Made by a program: the position numbers and the translations under genes | The notes under the pieces: generated by a model | What the model was told of the DNA's origin: nothing | The model's database searches: none | Seen by the model: only the letters and a program-made list of their open reading frames with translations | Source: Astropecten irregularis | Taxonomy: Eukaryota; Echinodermata; Asteroidea; Paxillosida; Astropectinidae | Length of the DNA stretch: 64,000 bases | Reading direction: 5' to 3' | NCBI GenBank assembly: GCA_963971285.1 | Contig: OZ020264.1 | Coordinates: 11,980,431 to 12,044,430, forward strand | Shown: one piece after another, positions 1-12,187 of the stretch | Layout: each line of letters opens with the position of its first letter | Numbering within the stretch: the first letter of the stretch is position 1

Positions 1-433
1 CAGTGCAAAGCAGTATTAGAAAGGGATAATACAGAGTTTTAGTGAAATCATGCAAGATATATTAATCAAAAGTATTTGCACATTATGAGCAAGTTCAGGC
101 AACAACCACAAGTCAACCAGTGGCTTCTTTTAAACTGGCTTCTTTTTATACCAAGGGCCTTTTCGAATCTAGGCTTTAGCTATGGCTTGGCTGATGCATG
201 TGCCAAAAATACAAGTTACGGTTTATCATTAAAGCTGAAGCTGCATTTTCTTGTAACTACTTCCAAAACGTAGCCATTAGCCTCCATTTTGAGGCTTTGG
301 AGCCACAGCCAAAGCCAGTGTTTTGAAAAAGATCAGGATATTATACCGTCGTCAACTATGCCTATGGTTATTGTGCGAACTTGCTCAAAGCAGAAACTGG
401 GAAAATATATAACAATTGAAAGACAGAAATAGG

Positions 434-617
434 AAGTAACTTTCACAGTATTTTTCTAAGCAAAATGAGATGACAAAATACCCACTATAAGTCACGTGAC
501 GGCATGAAAACTTTGGCCACGCAATCGGTCTCGAACTTTGTAAAAAAAACTGATACTTAGGTCTTAAGATTTGGACCCCCTAGGCAATTTTGCTTAGAAA
601 ACTGTGAAAGTTTACTT
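434..617. repeat. MITE-like palindrome with about 30-bp terminal inverted repeats
   Basis: The ends AAGTAACTTTCACAGT and its near-exact reverse complement enclose about 180 bp with no reading frame. The inverted ends also share TTTTCTAAGCAAAAT. Confidence 0.6.
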
Positions 618-887
618 GTTAGTTATCAGCATAAGAATCAAAATAATATAAAAATAAACACAGCAGCATTCATAGGAACAATATAAGAAATACAATAAAC
701 AAAAGGTGCACTTAACACAAACATGTGAACGAGAAAATTAGTATAATTAGGCGTATTGAATAGAAAGTCGTTATCGAATTGATTTGACTTCACAAAGCAT
801 TGGAAAAAAGTGCCACACAACAACACTGTTTAGACTGTAATGCCCAGACAAAATAACTACAAAATTATCATCATCGAATAACCACAA

Positions 888-1033
888 GGGAAACTGACTG
901 GACAAATTTAAAGTCATTGAAAGGTGGACAGAGAAAACAAGTGCTCTACTACAAATTCAGCCATTCAGTGCTGTGTTGGTAGTGTCCCTAATAGTTAATT
1001 ATCTTTCTTCGTTTGGCAGTCATAAGCCATGAA
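888..1033 (-). repeat. Decayed tRNA-derived SINE
   Basis: Matches the SINE family at 40183-40318: the gap-flanking GTTGGTAGTGTCCCTAATAG and the TTGGCAGTCATAAGCCATG end are clear, but the A and B boxes are worn. Confidence 0.5.
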
Positions 1034-1065
1034 CCACTCACATACCGCTATATCCCAAGGATAAT

Positions 1066-1438
1066 TTAAAGGTACACTCAGTACAGGATTGGTAGCATAC
1101 CCAAACAGAAAAATTCACAGGTTTATGTTTAACTTTCAGGATATGAAGATGGTGCTGGTAGGAATATACCGTTAAAATTGCTCTGCCCGAAATGGTGTAG
1201 TTATCCAGGAATTAAACAAACAAAGACCGAAAACAGTTTTGATCTCGGGGTTAGATCAAAGCCATTCTTTATGTTTTTATAAAGAAAAAATTATGTAAGT
1301 TTTTCGCTTATTGTTTTGTGACTCAGATGTCCGATCGAGCTCAAATTTTCACAGGTTTATCATTTCATGTACATGTTTTATCACACAAAGTGTGAGTGCT
1401 GTCCTGTGACCTTTACTAATCATGTATTACACCTTTAA
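1066..1438. repeat. TTAA-flanked MITE (TTAAAGGTA family)
   Basis: Bounded by TTAAAGGTA at the left and TACACCTTTAA at the right. The left half reads GATTGGTAGCATACC, a block that recurs at 16.7, 18.5 and 46.4 kb. Family members end in TTAA, as piggyBac-type elements do. No transposase is present. Confidence 0.6.
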
Positions 1439-2277
1439 GATACGTGCCACATTAGCAATGCTGGGAATATTAGTGAGCCGAACACCACAAAAATAACACT
1501 TATGAAAAAAATATACAGGTATATCATAAAGAATCTTTTTTGAAGGTTAAATTTGTAAAATACAAGTAATTCTGAATTTAATTCCTGAGTATTAAAAAAG
1601 CTTGAGTTGTGTTTTAATATACGTTAAAATATAACTGAATAATTCTTTAATACTAGATTTTTTTAGATTGTCATTTACAAAAGAATAATTTATAACTACC
1701 TTGTGCGTGTGTATAAAGAAATGAAAATATATTGCATTGTAACCATTAACCTTTCACTTGTTATTCAGTACACGGATGGCTATCCCTGACGTGTATTCAG
1801 ACTACGAAATGCAAGAGCCCAGTTTTATACTTGGACTTAATTCTCAAACGATATTTTCTTGGGACTTTTAAATTCCCGTAATGACTCAGGAGTTTCAAAC
1901 TTTCAAACAAACTTGAGTCACAATTTTGAATGACTCGGCTCGACTCAAAAATGAGGAAATGAATCGACCCCAGATGAGTGTGGTTCGAGTCATTGTCTTG
2001 AATTGAGTCGCTTCGAGTCGCATCCCCAAATTGGTGACACGTAATTTACGATACTCAGTCCCTCATATGACTCAACTTCAAGAATTCAGTCCATGCGAGC
2101 AAATAACTCAGAGAACGGCACAACTCGACTCGCATTAGTCCAAAATTTGATACAAATTTCGGAATCAAAGATGAACATGTCAAGGGCATTTATCTAGATA
2201 AGAACTAATACCCGTGTTATGTTAAATTAAGAAGTTTTTGCATAGGTCAACTACAAGGATAGGGTTTTGTTAAATAC
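1439..2277. other. Gene-free AT-rich stretch with dense GACTC motifs
   Basis: I see no exon. Between about 1890 and 2130 the pentamer GACTC and its complement GAGTC recur many times (GACTCGGCTCGACTC and similar), probably an old degenerate satellite fragment. Confidence 0.4.
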
Positions 2278-3149
2278 TTAAGGGAGAGAAACTTAAACAC
2301 TGGTCAGGCCCAGCCATTGAAAAGCCCGGCCAGGCCTGGTCCTTCAGGCCTGTAGTCCTTTAGTCAGCCCTGAACTTCACTCCAATAGCTGCTTGAAATC
2401 AATCAAGCCTGGGGTGCGTTCCGCTTACGCGAACGTTGCCAACGTACGCCAACGTTTGCAAACAATTTCGGGTGGAACGAGTTGTGCGCCGCCAACGTTG
2501 GCGGGCGTTAGCAACAATCCGCGAACATATTTCTGAGATGTTCGCGGATCATTTAAAAATGGCCGATACTTCCAAGATGGCGGAAAAGTAAGCAGACGAC
2601 GAATTGTTTTTACGACGAAAGTAAAAGGAAGTAGGCCTAGAAAGTTAAGATTGAACATTTAATATTGCAATCTCCTCAATTATTTGGGATGCTGCAAGCC
2701 ATACAATATCATAACTACTGTCACTAGTGTCACGACTGGACGCCGCCATTTTGACGTTGTGTTGCCCGCGCGCTCTTAATCGGTTCCGGTTTTACACAAA
2801 CGTTGCCGCTAACGTTGAGACATGTTCGCGCAAGCGGAACGCAGCCCAGGCTTCTGGATACTGTCCATGATCAATGTGGACTCAATCTGTCAATCAGGTT
2901 TATACCAACTATGATCCAGGACACAGCAGGGGCTTGGAGTTGACAGTTCAAGGCTAGGGATTATAGAAGCCCAAGACCCCAGGCAAAGCCCAGGCCTGGC
3001 CTGGCTTTTCAACTGTGATTCAGGACACAGCAGGGGCTTGGGGTTGATAGTTGAAGGCTGGGGATTATAGAAGCCCAAGACCATAAGCCCAGGCCTGGCC
3101 TGGCTTCTCAGTGGCTGGGCCCAACCAGTATTCAAGTTTCTCCCCTTAA
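2278..3149. repeat. TTAA-type MITE (GGGAGAGAAACTT family) with a second MITE inside
   Basis: The ends are TTAAGGGAGAGAAACTT and the inverse AAGTTTCTCCCCTTAA, next to inverted CCAGGCCTGG blocks. Related or partial copies occur at 3525-3600, 16042-16387, 17994-18300, 38281-38518 and 50095-50296. The body is split by the element at 2411-2847. It lies just downstream of the GLUT stop codon. Confidence 0.7.
2411..2847. mobile_element. Harbinger-like MITE nested in the TTAA MITE
   Basis: The ends GGGGTGCGTTCCGCTT and the inverse AAGCGGAACGCAGCCC form imperfect inverted repeats, continued by CGCGAAC. The host repeat text resumes after it (CTGGATACTGTCCATGATC), which proves insertion into a pre-existing copy. 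The AACGTTGGC core repeats in both directions. Superfamily assignment rests on end shape only. Confidence 0.6.
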
Positions 3150-3218
3150 TAGAAGTTCAGACATTGCCACATCAAAGAAGGAAGAAAGGAAGGATACCAG
3201 TGAAAGAGAAAGGATCAA

Positions 3219-6200
3219 TCACACGGAATTGTTCTCCGTATCCTTGAAATTGTTGTTACTTACTCCTACCTCCTGTCCCAACTCCGCCTGTCCCTTGCTC
3301 TTGAAGAGGGCGCTGATCTCCTCAAAACTCTTGTTCTTGGTTTCCGGCACGAAGAAGAAGGTGAAGATGACAAAGCCGACGAGGAGAACAATGAAGATGA
3401 TGAAGACGTAGTCCAACAGGGCTTTCTGGGAAGCAGAAGAGGGAGAGAGAGAATCAAATTTTAGAAATGTTTCTTTTGATTTCAGCAAGCTGTTTAAATG
3501 TTAGCGCCAACTGTCCCACAATGCAGGATTATAGGCCCAATGCCAAGGCCTGGCCTGGCTTTTCGGTGGCTGGGCCTGACCAGTGTTGAAAATTCTAGCC
3601 CTTACCTGCATCAATGGAAACAGGAGTCCTACGGCAAAGTTAGCCGTCCAGTTGACACAGAAGGCAATACTGATGGCCGCCGGCCTAGGACCCTGCGAAA
3701 ACAGCTCAGCAACAATCAGCCAAGGAATAGAACCTAAAGAGAACAAACAAACAAACAAATAATCAATCAAATAAACAAACAGACCAACAAACAAAATTAC
3801 GTTATAGTGTACAAAATTGAAAAGGAGCAAAAACGATCTTTGTTCAGTTTCGCAGAAGTTGGTTATTGACACACGATCAAAGCAAAATATGGTTTCGTTC
3901 TTACCTGGTCCCAGTGCAAAGCCAACAGTGAAGATCATGACACACACGATACTGATATAAGACGCCGGTGACCAGGTCTCCTGAAAAATACAAAATTGAA
4001 AACAAAAATAAATTATATTTTATATTTTCTCTTCCACGATTCTCATAAGTTTTTCTTCTTATTCTTATTTATTTCTGCCACAGAAAAGTGGACAAAGAAA
4101 AATTTACTAGAGTGGGATTCAAACAAGTGATCTCTGGAATACAGTGCACTTTACCAACTGAGCTACCCAGGCCTATGTTGGTGGTGTCCCTATTGGTAAA
4201 TTATGTTGTTGTTTTTATTGGCAGTCAGAAGCCACGAAACCGCATTTATTTCTGGTATTAATAAATAAAACTATATAAGAACTAATAGATGATCTTACCT
4301 TTACCACAAGGAATATCGTCAGCAAGGATGCCGCAACTGCCATGATGCTGAGTCCCACTAGATGCAGCAACCGACGCCCACTACGATCCATCAATGGCAC
4401 CTGTATCAATAATTAATCGATAATTTGTTGATAATTAATCGATAACTCAATAACTATTCCGATCTGGACCAAATTTTATGACTTTGCTTACCACAGAATT
4501 TGGTGGCGCTTATGATTCTCATTCCACGCTTACTGGTTTAGCGTCAAAATTCTATGCTGGCTGAATAAATTCAGAAATCACAAAGTAACACAACAGAGGC
4601 ATACTCACACTGACTATGGTCATGATAACCATGATGGCGCCAGTACTAAGCGTAGCATACATGGCGTTGTCCTCAGATACGCCGGCCGCTACAAAAATCA
4701 GTGACGAATAATACAAGACCTGTACCAAAAACAAAAAACAAAAATGATAGAATTTTGAACAAGAGAGAAAAGTTGCTCAAACAGCCTAAAACAAAACTGC
4801 CTCAAAATGTGAGGGAATGGAGGGGTGGGGGAAGGTCGTCGGCCTTACCGCGTTGATTCCAGAAAGCTGTTGCGACAGCTGCATGACGATGCTGATGAGC
4901 AGCGGTTGTCGCAGCGAGCTGCGCTTGAAGAGTTGCCACACGCTGATGCGCTCCTCTTTCTGTTCCTCGGCGTGTTCCCGCTTCATCTCCTCGATCTCGT
5001 CCTGGATGTCAGAGTCGCCCCTCAACCAGACTAGGGCTGTGAGAGTGAGAGAGAGACAAGGAGATAACAAGAGGGATATAAAGACAATAAGGCTGCATCC
5101 GAATCTGTTGTCTAGAGCTAGGTCTAGGTCTTCACTCCATATATTGGAAATACGTAGACCTAGCTGTAGCTCTGGAAGCCTGTTTCGGACACAGCCTAAT
5201 TGCCATTTCCAAGTTCTAGAATATTAATGATTTTGGTCGGGAGATATATTAATGCAAATTAGGACTTGCCCTTCACCAACATGGATGAGCACTGCATACT
5301 CAGTGCTTGTTGAGTGCACGTGAAACAATTATACGTTGGCTCAGGTGGGATTCGAACCCATGACCTAATGCTTACTCGCGCAGATGCCATACTGCTTGGC
5401 CACCGAACTAGATGGGGTCAGCGGGGTGAATCAAATCCAATATCGCAGCGGGTATCGCAGTTATTGGCATGAAAAGCAAATGGACAGCGAGCCAAGCTTT
5501 GACTGGACGTACCTTTCTCGGCTCGTGTCTTCTCGTTCTTGTTGATGAGCAGATAGCGGGGGCTCTCTGGGCAGAAGGGCAGGGAGATGAGCTGGAAGAC
5601 GGCCGGTACGGCTACAAATCCCAGACAGATTGGCCACAGGCTATCAGTACCTGCAAGAATATGTCAACAATAAGAACTTGGAGATCAAATACAAAACTAC
5701 TGCACCCAAAAGAAGGAATAAACTGCTGCAAATAAACTTATCGTTTCTGCCTGAAATGCTGTACTCATCAAGAAAAGAGTAAAACCAATGACCAAAAACA
5801 ATTTTGATATCTTAAAAATAACAGTGAAAAGATTGAAGAAATAGTGTGGCCATTTTTCACTGTTTTCTCAAAAAGTGGGCACCGTATGGGACTGGAAATT
5901 TCACAGATGACTGTTACTGTATCTTCATTGATATTTTTGCCCATGAATCTGTATTTCTTTGACAAGAACCAAAGTATGAAGATACCTTTAAGCAGACCCA
6001 TTGCAATTGGCAGTTTAAGTGGTGATGGCTTGGTAGGTTTGCACACTTACCAAGGAGGATCGGAAGGCCAAGTATCTGAGATAGAAGAATGCCGACGGTG
6101 ACGCCTAGTTGGTTCATGACACTGATAGCTCCTCGAAGATTGAAAGGCGCGACCTCTGACAGGTACATGGGAACGATACCAGTGTTGATTCCTGGTCGGG

Positions 6201-9200
6201 TTAAAAAATATGATGCCCAGCGGGAAGGATATATTTAGCTTCAGATTAGAGCATGCAAGAGAGGCTTCATTTCTGGGAAGGCCTATCCGTTAAAAAGCTG
6301 TCAATACAAGTAATAAACTGCTGCAAACTGCCTTCAGCCCAAAAACAGTAAGGAGGAGCTAAGGTAAGGTGACCATATTTTGTTGAGATAATCCGGGGAC
6401 AGTGATCCGTGTCCTGGGGGAGGGGTATAATTTTGAAATTTTGTTGAATCCAGATGGTGCCTACATGCAAAATGGTGGCATCTATGGACATCTTGGCCAG
6501 TTGATATGAGTGGGTTACATACTTACATGTCTTAGGCGGTTGTCTTCGCATACTTCTCTGAAGAATGGATCTTCTTCAGCACAGCATTTGTGTTCAGGTT
6601 TCTTTTTAGGACAATTAGAATTTTCGGGGGCATTTCGTCGAATCGGGGACATTTTCGGGGACAATTTTTCATTGGGGACTGCACTGTCAAATCGGGGATT
6701 GTCCCTGGAAATCGGGGACGTCTGGTCACCTTAGGCTAAGGCATTTTGATCTTAGCAGGATCTTTCTCAAAAGCCGATGAGAAAGATCCTGGTAGGATCG
6801 AAACACGTCAGGCTTAAACTCTTTTTAAACACACTTGACGAACAGGCAACCACATACAAGACACACCACACTAAGACTTACCGCAATTGAGACCAACCAC
6901 TATCCTGCCAATGATGAGCATCTCATAGGACCAAGCCAGCTTACTGAAACCCATCAGCACGGCAGCTACCAAAGCAATGACGTTGTTGAACAACAGCGTG
7001 CCTTTCCTGAAGTCAAATAGACAAAACAACAATAATAACACAGTGGAACGACGCTATAACGAACACGACGGGATGCACAGATATTTTCCGATATACTGGT
7101 TGTTCATTATAGTGATTTTAGAACCATATTCGGTATGCATTGTACACAGAAATTGGGAGCCAAGGATGATGTTCGGTATAGCAAATGTTCTGAGCTTCAA
7201 GCATTTCAGACTGACAAGCCTGGAGTACTCCTAAACAGTGGATTGAAAGTTTGACTTGTGTCTAAATGAAGTCCTGGGGCCAAGTTCATAGAGCTGCTAA
7301 AATAAAGAGGTTATGTAGGATGCATTTAGATTGGAGAATTGTGATTTAACAGAATATGCCCACCTCCCGAATCTATTTCCCAAGGTTCCGGCGACAAGCG
7401 AGCCGACCACTCCGCCCACGGCGAAAACAGCCACGGCCGTCGCGAAGAGGAAGTCGTTCCTGTCCAGGGGCATGGCGTTGCCCGTTCGTCGTTCCTCTGT
7501 CTCATTGAAGAAGTCCTGAATAACCTAGGTACATGCATGTAAGAGGACAAAACACAACACATTATTACTAACAAAATTTAATTGTGGTACCCGCTGCGAT
7601 ATTGGATTTGACTTACCCTGCTGACCCCAGGGGCCAATTCCATAGAGCTACTCAGCAGAATTTGTTATTAAGCATTAAAAAATACACCTGTCATTTGTCA
7701 TTCTCATTACATGCCCCGCCCACTCCCATTTTATAAGCCAATCACACAAAGACACCTGTCATTCTTGTTATGTGCCCCGCCCATTCCCATTTCAAAAGCC
7801 AATCACACAACTTCAAATACACCTGTCACCTGTCATTCTTGTTACATGCCCCGTCCATTTCTACTTCATAACCAATCACACAACTTCAATTTTCAAATAC
7901 ATCTTGTTATGTGCCCCGCCCATTTCCATTTCATAAGCTAACTACACAACTTCAAATACTTCCAGTTTACCTGAAAAGTACTAAACTTCGACGGACAAGT
8001 AAATTGTTGGTACTAAATAAAATAACATAATTGGAACCAAGATCCAACTATGTACACACAATAATAAAATGCTGAAGATGTGTGTGCTTTTTTAGCCTAA
8101 TACTGGTATGTTTCAAAAGAGGGCATGTACAAAATTGCATTGAGTAGGTCCGATAGTGAGGATAGATTTAGATAGTGTCAATTAATAAGCAGGCAACAAA
8201 TTCTGTTTGATCTTGTTGTGATTTTTATCTAGTTTTGTGAGCATACAGTGCTTATGAGTTACAATGGGTATACATACATGGTATATTTAAAGGTCTTTTA
8301 TCATTTATATTATGCATGCACTGTGTTGAATAACAAATACAACGCAGTATCATGTGGCACTTTATGATGACCAAATGGAATGGCCCACATGGCAGATACT
8401 ATTCTGTAAATATTTGCTGTTGGCCATAGGTTAAGAAGACCGCACACATGCCTACTACAACTATACACCACTCCCCTTGTATTGAAGATAACCCTTATAC
8501 AAACACAGTTACATAATTCACACTGTGTTTGAAGTCAGTTACGATATGCCTAATAGCTCCATATAGCATCACAGAGTGTGTGGGTTAGTATGTCCCTTCT
8601 ATGGTCTTGCAAAAGTCTTGATGTCCCCAGTGACAAATACTTCCACAGAGGAAGACCCACAAGAACAGCAACAACTACAACAACAGCAGCAGCAGAAAAC
8701 AGCAAACAGCAAAAATAACATCACACCATCAGCAGCAGCAACACCAACCCCAGCAACAGCAACAGTAATGAACAGTAATTAAAGCAATTAAGCAACAAGA
8801 ACAGCAACAACACCAAGAACACTAACATCAACAGCAACACCAACAATAACAGCAGCAGAAAACAGCAAACAGCAGCAGCAAACACTAACGTACAGCAAAC
8901 AGCAATGACAACAAACAGCAAAAGCAAAACAAAAACAAACAAAAAACCCAATTAAAAACAAAAAACATCCACAGTAGATGCTTTTTGTCCACCATGCAAC
9001 AGCACCAACAGACGCTCAACACAACAATGGAACAGAACAACAATAACAACATCAACAACAAGAATGATAACAGCAGCCAAAACAACAACAAAACATGCAC
9101 AGTAAGCTACATGTATATAGACACCACCATGCACTCACTCTTATTGAAAAAGTGAACAACGAAAAATTTACTGGAGCAGGATTCGAAACAGCAAACTCTG

Positions 9201-11876
9201 AAATACCGCACCATTCTGGTGGTCGCTGGATCGAATCCCACCAAAGTCAATTTTTTCTTTGTTCACTTTCCAATGACTTAAAATTAATTCAGCTACTTGG
9301 CACTTTCCCTTAAGTGGTTATTTGATGATCTTAATATAAATACCCGTACGTACTTGTAACCAGCATACCAGCAACAAAAAAAGACTAGATGAAGAATGAT
9401 ATTAGTTTTGCCTGTTGGTTTTGCCTCATCAATTTATGCCTCTGCATTATTTACATCTTATACAAATAAGAGGCTTTACAGAGCAGTGACTAGTCCAATT
9501 TCACAGCCCTGCTATGCACAAAATCTGCTTAAAGGTAATATCATACTTTGGTTTTTGGCAAAGAAATGCAGATTCATGGGCAAAAATATCCAGAAAGATA
9601 CAGTAACAGTCATCTGTGAAAATTTCAGTCCCACACGGTGCCCACTCTTTGAGAAAACAGTGAAAAATTGCCACAGTATTTCTTAAGTCTTTTCTCTTTT
9701 ATTTTTCATCTTTAAAAGATCAAAATTTTGGTGACTGGTTTTACTCTTTTCTGGATAAATACAGCACTTCAGGCAGAAAAATAGTAACAGTATGTTTCTA
9801 CCATCACAATATTTATACCCTGTAAGTTATAGGTAAATCTGTGAACATTTCTATTTCGGTATGCTGCCAAAGTACGATGACAAGTCTTCCTTGATCAAAC
9901 AGATTACCAACCAAATTTTGGTTTTGACTTGTAAGCCTATTCGGCCTTTGTTTGCTGAGCATAAAGTTCACAAAAAGTTATGGCTGGCATACTTATTTTA
10001 GTGACCAAGATTATAGGCAAAGCGAAGGGAAATTGTACGTTGACGCATAACACACTTACCAGTTTAGGATTATTGATGACGCCAGTGTTGTAGCCAAACT
10101 GCAACGAAGAGCCGATTACCGACGACGCCGTAGCGAACACAAGTCGTGCCGTCAACGACCTCTGGAAAAGCAGACATCAAGACAAAAAAAAGACCCTGTT
10201 CTTTAAACTTAAAGGCACAGCATTTACAGGATTGGAAAACGTACCTTAACAGAAATGTACCAGATTTTACTTTCAGGAGTATGAAAATTGTGCTGGTAGA
10301 AACATACCGTTATAATATTTCCACCTGAAATGGTGTAGGCCCTATTTATATAGAAATTAGTCAAACAAAGACTGTTCAAAAAACATTCCTTGCTTTTTTA
10401 AGAAAAAATTGGTCTGGTTTTCACTGTTTTCTTGTGAGGAAATGATCATCGCAACTAGCCATGACAAAGCAAAAAAAAAACATGTTTAGTGTCCGCTCCC
10501 GCTTCCATTTTGGGGGCAGCCTGCTTTTTTTATCTTTCCTTTATTGTCATTATAAAACTTGACAAAAGGTGTAAATAAACAGATTTTTCAGGAAAAATAA
10601 CTTTTTACAGATGTCCCCATAGTAATCAAAGTCTAAAATGTGTAAATACTTGCATTTTGTAATCCTTTCCTGGCCCGTTGGCCCAGCCAGTTGTTTTGTT
10701 AAATTGGGCAGTTAGGCATTTTTTTTTTTTAAGTGCCTACTCCTCACATTTTTCCAAAAAGGCAGGACGCTAAACGAGTATTTTTTTTTACTTGTCCTTA
10801 GTTATAAATAGAACTACTGGCCCAGAATGTACAATGACCTTGTGGAAACACAGTTATGTATGTATCAGTTGTCACATGATGAAGCCTCAAACTAAAAGCC
10901 AGCTTCAGATAAGAAACAGAATGTTATGTAACCAGTAACAAACTGCATGACATTTGCAAAAAGGTTACAAAACAGATCTTAATTCGCATAGAATGGTATG
11001 TTAAAGGTACTATCATACGGATCCACGTCCTATGCAGGATACGCTAAAATGGGATCCGGATCCGCAGGATTCGTGAGCGTGACCCTGTGCATTAAACAAA
11101 CGGGCCCAATTAAAGTAAGCTCCACAGCAGTGCTAACATTATAATGCTAATAGGATTTGGACCTCTCTTACAAATTTGTACTGAAAATATGCTGGGATCC
11201 AAATGCCGGGGTTTCTGAAGTTACTTAAGTTCAGTGGCATTAGTGTCTTTTACGCCACCCACATTATTTTCAGTATTTATTTGGGTAAGAAACTGTTGTT
11301 TTTTTTCACTGAAATATTGTCGAAATATGTTCATTTTAGGGTTTACAGGACCCATGAATAAATTTGCGTCAAGTAACAAATCTTATTTTGGAACAGAAAA
11401 AACGAAATAAATACTGAAAATAATATGGGGCCGGTGGCGTAAAAGACACTAACCCCAGTTTAGTTTTGGTACCCAGCTTCTACTCACCTAAATTCTAGGT
11501 GAGAAGAAGCTGGGTACCAGCTAAAACTTGAGTGCATGGAGGAAGAAATACTAGAATGAGTGTACTAAACCTAACCTGAGTGTACTTAACTTCAGGAAAC
11601 CCAAAATGCCATAGACTTTATGCATGCAGGACCGATCAGCAATCGTATACATCATGTGAACTCCTTTCTCTACGTTACTCATTACTGTTCCTCTTTTTCA
11701 ATCAATTAACTACACACCTGTTTCACTCCACTGTCCACCTGTGCATCTGGCCCATTCCCATTGCTTGCATGCTGGTCCAGTTCCCGATCAGCACTCATTC
11801 CTTTCTCTTCGATCCCAGCCTTGCCGTCCATTTCTGATGGAGAAACGTCTTGATCACCGTCCAAAGACCCGTACAT
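3219..11876 (-). CDS. SLC2A1: Facilitative glucose transporter, class I GLUT (12 coding exons)
   Basis: Twelve-helix major facilitator that carries hexoses through the plasma membrane. Coding exons in order: 11876-11718, 10161-10060, 7524-7364, 7006-6882, 6191-6051, 5650-5513, 5036-4849, 4719-4609, 4400-4299, 3980-3905, 3733-3606, 3425-3219. All have AG/GT borders and matching phases, giving 545 residues. Family motifs are visible in order: [10 protein letters not shown] in helix 1, NRFGRRKG in loop 2-3, [29 protein letters not shown] in helix 7 (the QLS of glucose-type GLUTs), [29 protein letters not shown] and [11 protein letters not shown]. Class I proteins usually read STSIF after helix 7; here it is SSLIF. 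The N-terminus is about 40 residues longer than in vertebrate GLUT1, acidic and without a membrane segment. An in-frame ATG at 11912 would add 12 residues. The family call is firm; which of GLUT1-4 it corresponds to cannot be decided. Confidence 0.93.
4076..4231 (-). repeat. tRNA-derived SINE in a GLUT intron
   Basis: On the minus strand it reads GGTAGCTCAGTTGGTAAAG (A-box region) and later a worn GGTTCGAATCC-type B box, then TTTCTTTGTCCAC. It belongs to the same family as 17845-17993 and 40183-40318. Confidence 0.65.
5250..5411 (-). repeat. Second tRNA-derived SINE family
   Basis: On the minus strand it starts TTCGGTGGCCAAGCAGTATG and has the B box GGGTTCGAATCCCACC, followed by an unrelated tail (CACGTGCACTCAACAAGC). 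It lies in the intron between GLUT exons 6 and 7. Confidence 0.6.
5740..5995. repeat. TTAAAGGTA-family MITE, 5' truncated
   Basis: The right half of the family is intact: CACTGTTTTCTCAAAAAGTG, ATTTTTGCCCATGAATCTG, ACCAAAGTATGAAG, then the TTAA end. It sits in the GLUT intron between exons 5 and 6. Confidence 0.55.
6365..6734. mobile_element. MITE with TAAGGTGACCA ends
   Basis: The left end TAAGGTGACCATAT and the right end GTCTGGTCACCTTA are inverted copies. The interior is rich in CGGGGACA-type words and has no transposase. Confidence 0.55.
7041..7235. repeat. Dispersed repeat, copy 1 of 2 in window
   Basis: GTGGAACG.CGCTATAACGAA, ATGATGTTCGGTATAGC and neighbouring text recur at 62637-62790 upstream of CHD exon 4. 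Confidence 0.5.
7684..7960 (+). repeat. Imperfect tandem repeat with GC-box and CCAAT words
   Basis: About five units of roughly 55-65 bp, each with CACCTGTCATTCTTGTTA, GCCCCGCCCATT and AGCCAATCACACAACTTC. It lies in the intron between GLUT exons 2 and 3. Confidence 0.7.
8640..9090 (+). repeat. CAG/CAA-rich low-complexity stretch
   Basis: Degenerate (CAR)n and AACA runs. The long open frames here, including a Leu-rich one on the minus strand, come from the triplet bias. No splice sites tie it to the GLUT gene. Confidence 0.75.
9530..9883. repeat. TTAAAGGTA-family MITE, nearly complete
   Basis: Starts TTAAAGGTAATATCATAC and ends near GGTATGCTGCCAAAGTACGA. The interior matches the copies at 41246 and 51497. 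Confidence 0.6.
11018..11109. repeat. Partial AGGGCC-family MITE
   Basis: GGATCCACGTCCTATGCAGG, ATACGCTAAAATGGGATCC and the right end match the complete copy at 59345-59466. The left terminus is missing. Confidence 0.55.
11241..11451. repeat. MITE with about 40-bp inverted ends
   Basis: AGTGTCTTTTACGCCACC plus ATTATTTTCAGTATTTATTT recur as the reverse complement at the right end (AAATAAATACTGAAAATAAT, then GGTGGCGTAAAAGACACT). Confidence 0.65.
11466..11520. repeat. Strong short hairpin
   Basis: GGTACCCAGCTTCT and its inverse flank a second inner stem (CACCTA/TAGGTG). It lies in GLUT intron 1, about 200 bp from the first coding exon. Confidence 0.6.
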
Positions 11877-11912
11877 CTGACTTAAACAACAATGGTGTGC
11901 GTTACTTTGCAA
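11718..11912 (-). CDS. SLC2A1: First coding exon of the GLUT gene, cytosolic N-terminal extension
   Basis: Open frame ending in V-K-Q at a strong donor (CAG|GTGTGT, last exon base 11718). It joins in phase 0 to the helix-1 exon starting R-S-L-T-A-R-L-V at 10161. Two in-frame starts exist, at 11912 and at 11876. The second begins M-Y-G-S-L-D-G-D and is my choice, because the upstream stretch is short and rich in His/Cys. The peptide is acidic and hydrophilic, rich in Asp, Glu, Ser and Gly. It is linked to the transporter by splice phase only, so a different first exon or an alternative promoter remains possible. Confidence 0.65.
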
Positions 11913-12187
11913 AAAAATCTTAACCCCACGTGCTTACAATCGATTACAACGTACGTACCGGTAAATGTGTGTAACGTTAGTACTGTGTTATGTATATCGT
12001 TTAATAACACAGAGGCTGTAGACTTGATTTCAAGTCTGTAATTAAGTGCTTTACGTAAGTGCGCGCTGATCTCTACGGATATTACGGTATTAACTAATGG
12101 ATGTTACCAAGTAACGACTTGTTTTCGAGCCTACTCGATATGTTGAATAATATTGTCATCACGTGGCCAGGATCTGTACGAGACCCT

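Noticed and set aside
4817..5227. Plus-strand frame of 136 codons
   Set aside because: Antisense to GLUT exon 7.
8721..8951. Leu-rich minus-strand open frame
   Set aside because: It is the complement of CAG/CAA repeats; low-complexity composition explains the open frame.
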